This document shows, one piece after another, positions 7,331-12,595 of a DNA stretch of 13,333 bases (its first letter is position 1; each line of letters begins with the position of its first letter). The stretch covers positions 1-13,333 of the forward strand of contig URPS01000057.1 in the NCBI GenBank assembly GCA_900549855.1, read 5' to 3'. The DNA is from an uncultured bacterium. GTDB taxonomy: Bacteria; Cyanobacteriota; Vampirovibrionia; Gastranaerophilales; Gastranaerophilaceae. Below the pieces are notes generated by a model. That model was not told the DNA's origin, ran no database searches, and saw nothing but the letters and a program-made list of their open reading frames with translations. The translations under genes and the position numbers were made by a program.

Positions 7331-7336
7331 TATAAT
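7331..7336 (+). promoter_or_regulatory. Candidate -10 of the sigma/anti-sigma operon
   Basis: A perfect TATAAT lies directly before ATG 7337 and nine bases before ATG 7346. Transcription starting near A7343 would leave a 3-nt leader in front of ATG 7346. No good -35 is seen, so an alternative or activated mode is possible. If real, it excludes the longer start at 7247. Confidence 0.4.
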
Positions 7337-7345
7337 ATGTGTAAG

Positions 7346-7915
7346 ATGTCTAAAAACAGGTTTAAAAAAAGGGATATTTATACACTCGTAACTTTCGCCA
7401 AAAACGGCAACACAGAAGCTCTTGAGGAGTTAATTCGTCGTGTCCAAAAAAACATATTTGTTATGTTTACTTACCTTACATCCAAAAGACAGGATATTGC
7501 AGATTTAACACAAGAAGCATTAGTTCGCATGTCAAAAAATATCACTTCACTAAGAAATCCTGCTAATTTCAAAGCTTGGCTCAACCAAATTGTTACAAAT
7601 ATTTTTTACGACTACGTAAAAAAGCATGCCAGCGATAAAGAACTTGAATTCAATAACGACAAGCTGTTGGAAATTAAGGATAAAATAGGGTGCGAACCTG
7701 GAGAAAAATGTCTTTTTGCGGAAATGGAAAAACTAATTCGTGCCGCTCTTTTAAGCCTTCCGGATAATTTACGAATTGTTATTGTGCTAAGAGAATATGA
7801 AGGTTTAAGTTACGAAGACATCGCAAAAATCACAAATACAGCGCTTGGAACAGTTAAATCCAGAATATCAAGAGCCAGAATAAAATTACAGCAAGAGTTA
7901 AAAGAATTTATATAA
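7346..7915 (+). CDS. RNA polymerase ECF-type sigma factor
   Basis: A group 4 (extracytoplasmic function) sigma-70 factor of 189 aa that directs RNA polymerase to a regulon under control of its partner encoded next. Region 2 spans about residues 12-90 (LVTFAKNGNTEALEELIRRV, then DIADLTQEALVRM, then FKAWLNQIVTNIFYDYVKK). Region 4 spans about 125-187 and carries the helix-turn-helix LSYEDIAKITNTALGTVKSR plus ISRARIKL. Regions 1.1 and 3 are absent, as in ECF factors. The open frame reaches back to ATG 7247, but those 33 extra residues do not resemble a sigma N-terminus and their DNA contains a perfect TATAAT, so ATG 7346 is preferred; ATG 7337 is also possible. No Shine-Dalgarno site precedes any of the three. 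Its stop codon overlaps the anti-sigma ribosome site, so the pair is co-transcribed. Confidence 0.93.
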   Translation: MSKNRFKKRDIYTLVTFAKNGNTEALEELIRRVQKNIFVMFTYLTSKRQDIADLTQEALVRMSKNITSLRNPANFKAWLNQIVTNIFYDYVKKHASDKELEFNNDKLLEIKDKIGCEPGEKCLFAEMEKLIRAALLSLPDNLRIVIVLREYEGLSYEDIAKITNTALGTVKSRISRARIKLQQELKEFI

Positions 7916-7924
7916 GGAGTTTTT

Positions 7925-8458
7925 ATGGAAATTACATGTGCACAAATGGATGTATTAATATCATTCTACATAGAAGGTGATTTAAGTAACGCACTAAAAA
8001 CAAAGGTTGAAGAGCATTTACAGACTTGCTCGGCATGTCGCTCTAAATACAACATAATAAAAGGAATGCTAGACGATTTAAAATCCGGATTTGATAAAAA
8101 AGAAGAATTGTGCCCGGCAACAAAAAGTCAATACCGAATTTTTCAGAACAATCTTTCTGCATACGTAGACAATGAACTTCCGGCAGAAGAAAATATCAAG
8201 ATAAAAAAATTTACTATAAACAATAAAAAAGCACGCAAAGAACTGGAAGACACTTACAACATCCGCAGACTTATGAGCGAATCTTTCAATAAATCAAAAT
8301 CGGAGGCAAAAAAAGATTTCACCAGAAACATAATTAAACAGCTCAGTCCGCAAGACGAATACAATTTATCTTTTCATCCGGTATTGAAACTTGCATTTGC
8401 TTTTATAATGACAGTGTTAGTTCTTGCTGCAATTATAGTTTTCTCACTGACGTTGTAG
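7925..8458 (+). CDS. Zinc-finger (zf-HC2) membrane anti-sigma factor
   Basis: A 177-aa partner of the preceding sigma factor, expected to hold it inactive at the inner membrane. The N-terminus is a zinc-binding anti-sigma (zf-HC2) domain: C5, then H31-x3-C35-x2-C38. Residues 77-108 (LSAYVDNELPAEEN onward) repeat the first half of that fold but have lost the His and both Cys, so they look like a degenerate second copy. A charged linker follows, then one membrane segment at about 154-175 (LKLAFAFIMTVLVLAAIIVF). Only SLTL remains beyond it, so there is no periplasmic sensor domain. TAAGGAG (7913-7919), overlapping the sigma stop codon, is a strong ribosome site five bases before the ATG. Stop TAG is followed directly by TAA. 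Assignment rests on the zinc-finger pattern, TM segment and gene order. Confidence 0.88.
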   Translation: MEITCAQMDVLISFYIEGDLSNALKTKVEEHLQTCSACRSKYNIIKGMLDDLKSGFDKKEELCPATKSQYRIFQNNLSAYVDNELPAEENIKIKKFTINNKKARKELEDTYNIRRLMSESFNKSKSEAKKDFTRNIIKQLSPQDEYNLSFHPVLKLAFAFIMTVLVLAAIIVFSLTL

Positions 8459-8473
8459 TAAATAAACCAACCC

Positions 8474-8542
8474 TCGCCCCTTGTTGGAGGTACTACGTAC
8501 GTATGAATGCCACAAGATTGTTTTGTTTCCTTCGCCCCTTGT
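8474..8542 (+). repeat. Direct repeat TCGCCCCTTGT, two copies
   Basis: The 11-mer TCGCCCCTTGT occurs at 8474-8484 and again at 8532-8542, 58 bp apart, each followed by a G-rich run (TGGAGG and GGGAGAGGG). A shorter relative, CCCTTGTT, recurs at 8848-8855. The pattern suggests degenerate copies of one element. Confidence 0.6.
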
Positions 8543-8610
8543 GGGAGAGGGTAGAATTTCTTAATGAACGTTAGTGAGTTTAGAAATTCGGGTGAGGGGA
8601 TTAACCCACC
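8532..8610. repeat. Palindromic element with arms GAATTTCT/AGAAATTC
   Basis: The inner arms GAATTTCT (8554-8561) and AGAAATTC (8582-8589) are perfect 8-bp complements around a 20-nt loop. Outside them CCCC (8535-8538) faces GGGG (8596-8599). The left outer arm can also fold by itself (CCC-TTGT-GGG). GGTG/CACC (8591-8594/8607-8610) closes a further small hairpin. Confidence 0.5.
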
Positions 8611-8843
8611 GGGAAAGTTAACATATCTATATCCACCCTCATCAGGGCTCCGCCCAGCTTGTCTTAGATTATTCGGGGTGTCGGCAGAGTAACGTCTGAC
8701 CTCCCCCTTTTACGGGCTAACGCCCTACCAAAAATCCGCTCTCCCCTCAAGGGCGAAGCGAAAAATGCGCTAACTCATGTAAGTAAAGTATAAAACTACC
8801 CTGTGGAGACACTACTGTCCAGCAAAACAAGTAAGCGCAATCC

Positions 8844-8863
8844 CCTTCCCTTGTTAGGGAAGG
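8844..8863. repeat. Perfect 8-bp hairpin with a 4-nt loop
   Basis: CCTTCCCT (8844-8851), loop TGTT, AGGGAAGG (8856-8863). The stem is strong but followed by ATGGGATGGG, not by a T-run, so it is not a simple plus-strand terminator; on the minus strand it is followed by GGGATTGCG, also no U-run. Confidence 0.6.
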
Positions 8864-8894
8864 ATGGGATGGGTATTAATCCATAATCTATAAC

Positions 8895-8928
8895 AGCTTT
8901 ACAGCAACCCACCCGCATCTGTAAAGCT
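8895..8928. repeat. Perfect 10-bp inverted repeat AGCTTTACAG/CTGTAAAGCT
   Basis: The arms lie at 8895-8904 and 8919-8928 around a 14-nt C-rich loop (CAACCCACCCGCAT). No T-run follows on either strand. It could be the end of a small mobile repeat or an RNA hairpin in the 3' region of either flanking gene. Confidence 0.55.
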
Positions 8929-9010
8929 CAGCATAGCTTCGCAAACAGCTGCGACCTCCCTATTCATGGAGATTAGAAAGCATTTTGCGATTACCGGACA
9001 GTAATTAGTT

Positions 9011-9074
9011 TTTAACTATTTTCAATTTTCCATTTGGTATTAATTCAGAATATCACTTTGCACAAATAGTTAAA
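9011..9074. repeat. Perfect 11-bp inverted repeat beside the stop of the large membrane protein gene
   Basis: TTTAACTATTT (9011-9021) and AAATAGTTAAA (9064-9074) are exact complements 42 bp apart. The right arm lies three bases from the TAA stop (9080-9078) of the leftward gene, so the structure would form in its 3' untranslated region. No U-run follows on the minus strand. Confidence 0.5.
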
Positions 9075-9077
9075 GTA

Positions 9078-11246
9078 TTACATTCCATCAAAATTCCCTG
9101 CAAGTACTCTTAGAGCTTTATCTTCAGCTTTTTGTGCTCTATCTAGTACTGATTGCATGCCGGAATTATCGTATGTCTTTTGAATATTCGCAGCTGCTTG
9201 AGATGGAATATATCTTCTTTGGTTTTCATTAACTTTATCAGACTTTATAGTACATTCTGATGACGGGATGTAAGTATAATTATCAACGTTACCTTGTTTC
9301 TTTGGTTGAGGTATTGTTGAATTCTGAGAAGGAATATATGTATAGTTATCAACTTTTTCTTCTTGAAGTTCTTGAGGCTCTTGAGCTACTGTTTGTGGAT
9401 TTTGAATATTACCTTGAGCGTGCCCCCTTGATACTACATTATTTGCAGAAGTTTTAGCCTGCATTGCAACTTGTTGCGAATTTCCATAAACTTTTGCTCG
9501 TTGTGCATCTACCATTCTTTGGTTCAAATCTTGCCTTAAGAATTCTTCTTGTTTTTTCTTTTCGTCTTTTCTTTCATCTTCTTTCATAGAATCGTAAGAC
9601 TTACCAAAAATTGAGCTTGTGATTTTTGTAAGAGCACCACCCAATACTGCCATTGATAAACCTGCCCAAAGAACTACTCTTGTCGGAACACCTACCATAT
9701 TACGCATAAAAGCTGGAATTTTCCTTGCAGTATTTGCAGCAGGATTAGAATTTCTATAGCTGTTTAATCTGCACAAATCAGGAGTTAGAATCCCTGCGAT
9801 TTTTCTTAGACCTCTAGTAAATATATTTTGACCCTTTACAGTTTTCAAATCTTTTAATTGTGCTTCAACCTTGCGTCTTGCAATATCATATTCCATTTTA
9901 TTTTTGAAAGTATTCGGATTTGCCATCTTGATACCGTTTTCTTCAATCATCGGCTCAACACGTTTGTTAAAATCTTCTACTATTTTTCTATATTGTTCTA
10001 CTTTATCTTTACCCATGCCGGTTAATTTAATACCGCCAATAGAGTGTAGCATTTTTAATGCAAGAGGGAATGTAAATACCCAAGAAATATTATCTACAAA
10101 ACCATTTGCAGCAGTACCAATTTTTTGATCTTTATCAGCTTTGCTAACATTGATTCCTAATTCTACAAGAAGCGGTGCAATAAAGATTAAGGCTCCAAGT
10201 TTACCGTTGCCGAATGTTAAACCTCTGTGAACCATTTGCATTGCTTTTGACATAAATCTGCCGGTTCCTGTTTTTGCACCATCTGACATACTGTGTAATT
10301 TATTATAAACTTCATCACATCCGATAGTTCTTTCAAAAGGCTTTGTAAATGCACCCATCCAACCATAATGTCCGGCGCCCATTCTAACTTTACCTTTGAC
10401 TTTTCCGGTAGCAGTCATTACGTCGTTAATATACTTTCCGTAAACATCATCTTTTATAAGTTTAATTTTGTCTGTAGTAAGACCCATTTCTTTAAGAATT
10501 TCTTCTTTTACAGCCTTTGTAGAAACAGCACCCATTTTTTGAATTTTTTCTATTTCTGCCGGTGACTTACCCAAACGATTTAACAGAACCTGATTTACAG
10601 CTTCCTGTTCAGGTATTTGAGAAATCTTGTGTGTATTAAATACTCGTTTCAACATCTCTTTTTCTGTATCATTAAGCCCAACATCCTTTAACTGTGGAAG
10701 TTGGTTTGTATCAAGTTTTAGAGTATCAACAATTTTAATGAAATCTTGAACAACTTCTTGTTTTTGATTAAACATTTGTGATTTAACCATTGACCACTCA
10801 GGCATTGTAGGAGTTTCTTTCATTGCTCTTAGAATTGCACTATTGTTAACAACTTTTCCACCAGCTTTGCCAACAGAACCAATGCCATTTAGAACTGTTT
10901 GAACAGGTTTATTTTGAATTATTTTAGAATTTTGAATTTTATCGCCTAGATTTGCAGCCTTTTTTACAAGAGTTTTATTATACTCACCACGATTTGCATC
11001 TGAATATGCATCAAGCGCAACACCCAAACCCAACCAAGTTGCTAATACTGCTATAGGATGCTCAACAAATGGTTTTAAAAGCATATCATATGCAGGATTT
11101 TCTTTTATCATATCCTTAATAGTTGGTTTATCGGAATTTTGAGCAGCAACCCTGTAATAGTTTGGCAAACGAACCGGCTGAGCTTGATTCTGCTGCGGAT
11201 AAACATTATATGGATTATAATTTATATTCGGATTAATCTGTGTCAC
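9078..11246 (-). CDS. Large multi-pass membrane protein with C-terminal NYTYIPS repeats, function unknown
   Basis: The family is not recognised. Numbered from GTG 11246 (722 aa): an Asn/Pro/Gln/Tyr-rich N-terminus (INPNINYNPYNVYPQQNQ); a hydrophobic segment at about 63-79 (HPIAVLATWLGLGVALDA); a mostly helical, charged region (80-340); hydrophobic segments at about 350-366 (LGALIFIAPLLVELGI), 385-401 (ISWVFTFPLALKML) and 522-541 (RVVLWAGLSMAVLGGALTK); a charged coiled-coil-like stretch (about 553-585, KEDERKDEKKKQEEFLRQ); and a Gln-rich tail with three copies of a YIPS motif (VDNYTYIPS twice, then RRYIPS). There is no signal peptide or enzyme motif. The open frame extends to TTG 11288, but that DNA holds a -10-like hexamer, and AAAGG sits eight bases before the GTG, so GTG is the better start. 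The radical SAM gene lies upstream on the same strand; a functional link is unproven. Confidence 0.82.
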   Translation of the reverse strand: MTQINPNINYNPYNVYPQQNQAQPVRLPNYYRVAAQNSDKPTIKDMIKENPAYDMLLKPFVEHPIAVLATWLGLGVALDAYSDANRGEYNKTLVKKAANLGDKIQNSKIIQNKPVQTVLNGIGSVGKAGGKVVNNSAILRAMKETPTMPEWSMVKSQMFNQKQEVVQDFIKIVDTLKLDTNQLPQLKDVGLNDTEKEMLKRVFNTHKISQIPEQEAVNQVLLNRLGKSPAEIEKIQKMGAVSTKAVKEEILKEMGLTTDKIKLIKDDVYGKYINDVMTATGKVKGKVRMGAGHYGWMGAFTKPFERTIGCDEVYNKLHSMSDGAKTGTGRFMSKAMQMVHRGLTFGNGKLGALIFIAPLLVELGINVSKADKDQKIGTAANGFVDNISWVFTFPLALKMLHSIGGIKLTGMGKDKVEQYRKIVEDFNKRVEPMIEENGIKMANPNTFKNKMEYDIARRKVEAQLKDLKTVKGQNIFTRGLRKIAGILTPDLCRLNSYRNSNPAANTARKIPAFMRNMVGVPTRVVLWAGLSMAVLGGALTKITSSIFGKSYDSMKEDERKDEKKKQEEFLRQDLNQRMVDAQRAKVYGNSQQVAMQAKTSANNVVSRGHAQGNIQNPQTVAQEPQELQEEKVDNYTYIPSQNSTIPQPKKQGNVDNYTYIPSSECTIKSDKVNENQRRYIPSQAAANIQKTYDNSGMQSVLDRAQKAEDKALRVLAGNFDGM

Positions 11247-11254
11247 AATAACAA

Positions 11255-11277
11255 CCTTTAACCTTTGAACAACTATA
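11255..11277 (-). promoter_or_regulatory. -10 and ribosome site that decide the start of the large membrane protein gene
   Basis: On the minus strand TATAGT (11277-11272) is a good -10, placing the transcript start near 11265. AAAGG (11259-11255) follows, eight bases before GTG 11246. A start at TTG 11288 would lie upstream of this promoter. No strong -35 is seen. Confidence 0.45.
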
Positions 11278-11384
11278 CTAGCGTACAATTATTCCATAAA
11301 CCTAACTATTTATATAAAGTCATTTTTTTTGTAAAAATTGCTTTTTTTGTGAACAAATCAGGTGTTTTGTAACGAATTATTAAC

Positions 11385-12452
11385 TTATCCTTTCACTTGT
11401 AATTCGCAACAGAGTTGACAAGCGCCAAACAAACCGCCACCGGCTTTTAAGTTTTTGCGAAAACAGCAATAATGTGGCGCATTAAACAGTTCTTTCAAGC
11501 TTTTTTCTTTTACGTTGCCAATTTTTTGTGAAAGACAAGGATATACAAAACCTTCCGGATTAATCATCATATTGTTATAAGGATATGTGCAAGGTTTGTA
11601 AATATCCGTAATTGGAGTGTCTTCTGCTAATGTGAAAAATTTTTCTATAGCAGCAAGCGGCTCTTTATTATATTCAAATTTTGGTGAAAATCTTAATTTT
11701 GTTTTACCCTTCATACTCTCTATTTCTCTATAAACTTCCTTAAAATGTTCCATATCAAAATAGAGTTTTATTGGATAATTCTCCTTGAATTCCGGTATAA
11801 AACTTTCTTGCAAAATAGAATTTTGCTTCCAATTATTGTTACGCAAAAATGAAATAGATAGAAATTCAAAATTCATATCACAACAAAGTTTGTACAATTT
11901 AGGCAAATCATCAAGGTTGTTTGGAAGCACAATTGTCTTGATATCAATCATTTGATTCTTTTTCTGTGATTTCAAGTTTTCCAAATTAGAAACAATTGTG
12001 TCAAAAATTCCTGTTTTACCTCTGTTTTTATCATGTGTTTCGCCATAACCATCCAGAGAAACCGATAACAACAAGAGCTTATACTTAATAAAAGCTTTGA
12101 TAATTTCATCATTTATCAAAATTCCATTGGACACGACATGGACTTTATTCATTATTTTTTTTGAAGTGTACGCAAGAATGTCAATAAAATCTTTTCTTAA
12201 TAAGGGTTCTCCACCAACAAGCGTCGCTATAGAATAGAACGGCAATTGGTCTATGACTTTTTTCCAATCTTCCAGAGTTAATTCCTGCTTATTACGATCT
12301 TTGCCGACATAACAATAAGGACAAGCAAGATTACAACGATAAGTAAGCTCCAGAAAATATCGAAACGGAATTTTTGCTTTGCCATATCTGTCATTATATG
12401 AAAACGAAGTATAAAAATCTCTCGCCAAATCAAAGAAATTAGAATAGTTCAT
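11385..12452 (-). CDS. Radical SAM protein with SPASM-type C-terminus
   Basis: A 355-aa enzyme that should reduce S-adenosylmethionine at a [4Fe-4S] cluster to form a 5'-deoxyadenosyl radical. The cluster motif is C40-x3-C44-x2-C47 (CNLACPYC) after ELTYR; the SAM-binding GGEP is at 80-83 and the strand VSLDG at 131-135. The C-terminus carries a reduced SPASM/twitch region: C288, INPEGFVYPC (C306), then C329-C330 and C345-x2-C348-C349. That is enough cysteines for at least one auxiliary cluster but not the full seven-Cys SPASM pattern. The substrate is unknown: the family ranges from peptide modification (PqqE, sactisynthases) to sulfatase maturation and small-molecule chemistry, and no precursor peptide is visible here. 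waaA lies upstream behind a terminator; a 736-codon open frame encoding a membrane protein lies downstream. There is no Shine-Dalgarno site; the ATG is six bases after an extended -10. Confidence 0.9.
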   Translation of the reverse strand: MNYSNFFDLARDFYTSFSYNDRYGKAKIPFRYFLELTYRCNLACPYCYVGKDRNKQELTLEDWKKVIDQLPFYSIATLVGGEPLLRKDFIDILAYTSKKIMNKVHVVSNGILINDEIIKAFIKYKLLLLSVSLDGYGETHDKNRGKTGIFDTIVSNLENLKSQKKNQMIDIKTIVLPNNLDDLPKLYKLCCDMNFEFLSISFLRNNNWKQNSILQESFIPEFKENYPIKLYFDMEHFKEVYREIESMKGKTKLRFSPKFEYNKEPLAAIEKFFTLAEDTPITDIYKPCTYPYNNMMINPEGFVYPCLSQKIGNVKEKSLKELFNAPHYCCFRKNLKAGGGLFGACQLCCELQVKG

Positions 12453-12455
12453 AAC

Positions 12456-12488
12456 TATGTTATAACATAAAGAAACCTCTCTTTACAA
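12456..12488 (-). promoter_or_regulatory. Radical SAM gene promoter with a 14-bp palindrome over the -10
   Basis: On the minus strand: TTGTAA (12488-12483), 18-bp spacer, TATAAC (12464-12459) preceded by TGT, an extended -10. Six bases then lead to ATG 12452, so the transcript should be leaderless. TATGTTATAACATA (12456-12469) is a perfect 14-nt palindrome covering the -10, a possible operator. The -35 lies inside the terminator hairpin of the upstream gene. Confidence 0.5.
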
Positions 12489-12498
12489 AAAAGAGAGG
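12468..12498 (-). terminator. Intrinsic terminator downstream of waaA
   Basis: CCTCTCTTT and AAAGAGAGG (12490-12498 and 12476-12484 on the plus strand) form a perfect 9-bp stem with a 5-nt loop. On the minus strand it is followed by TTTCTTTA, so it ends leftward transcription coming from waaA, about 100 bases past its stop codon. Confidence 0.7.
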
Positions 12499-12511
12499 AA
12501 AGTTTGAGCGA

Positions 12512-12546
12512 TGAGGATTCTTTATTATATTAAACTTGAATCCTCA
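12512..12546. repeat. Perfect 9-bp inverted repeat in the waaA 3' region
   Basis: TGAGGATTC (12512-12520) pairs with GAATCCTCA (12538-12546) around a 17-nt AT-rich loop. It lies between the waaA stop codon and the terminator. No U-run follows, so it may stabilise the transcript end instead of ending it. Confidence 0.5.
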
Positions 12547-12595
12547 CATTTTCATTAAACTTTTTGGCAATAGATTGACTAGATTAAAATACCAA

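Larger units (their letters stand above)
8471..8964. repeat. G+C-rich block of short palindromic and direct repeats without a gene
   Basis: The gap between the anti-sigma gene and the large membrane protein gene shows no credible coding frame. Hand-counted G+C over 8461-9000 is 254 of 540 (47%), well above the flanking DNA. It is a chain of small inverted repeats: GGGC-tcc-GCCC near 8645-8655, CAGA/TCTG at 8685-8698, GGGC-taac-GCCC at 8714-8725, plus the larger ones listed separately. TACGTACGTA (8494-8503) is a perfect palindrome. Arrays of this kind resemble REP/MITE-like interspersed elements. Family membership cannot be judged without the rest of the genome. Any of the hairpins may also protect or end the anti-sigma transcript. 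Confidence 0.6.

Noticed and set aside
7247..7345. 33-residue N-terminal extension of the sigma factor
   Set aside because: It does not resemble a sigma N-terminus, has no ribosome site, and its DNA carries a perfect TATAAT just before the internal ATGs.
8459..9077. Possible degraded gene in the repeat island
   Set aside because: All frames are interrupted often, and the sequence is explained by inverted and direct repeats; no protein motif could be read.
11247..11288. TTG start giving 14 extra residues on the large membrane protein
   Set aside because: The segment holds the likely -10 (TATAGT) and the AAAGG ribosome site for GTG 11246.
12511..12558. 15-codon plus-strand frame as a possible precursor peptide for the radical SAM enzyme
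   Set aside because: The ribosome site is poorly spaced, the residues are not Cys- or Gly-rich, and the frame is formed by the 9-bp inverted repeat.
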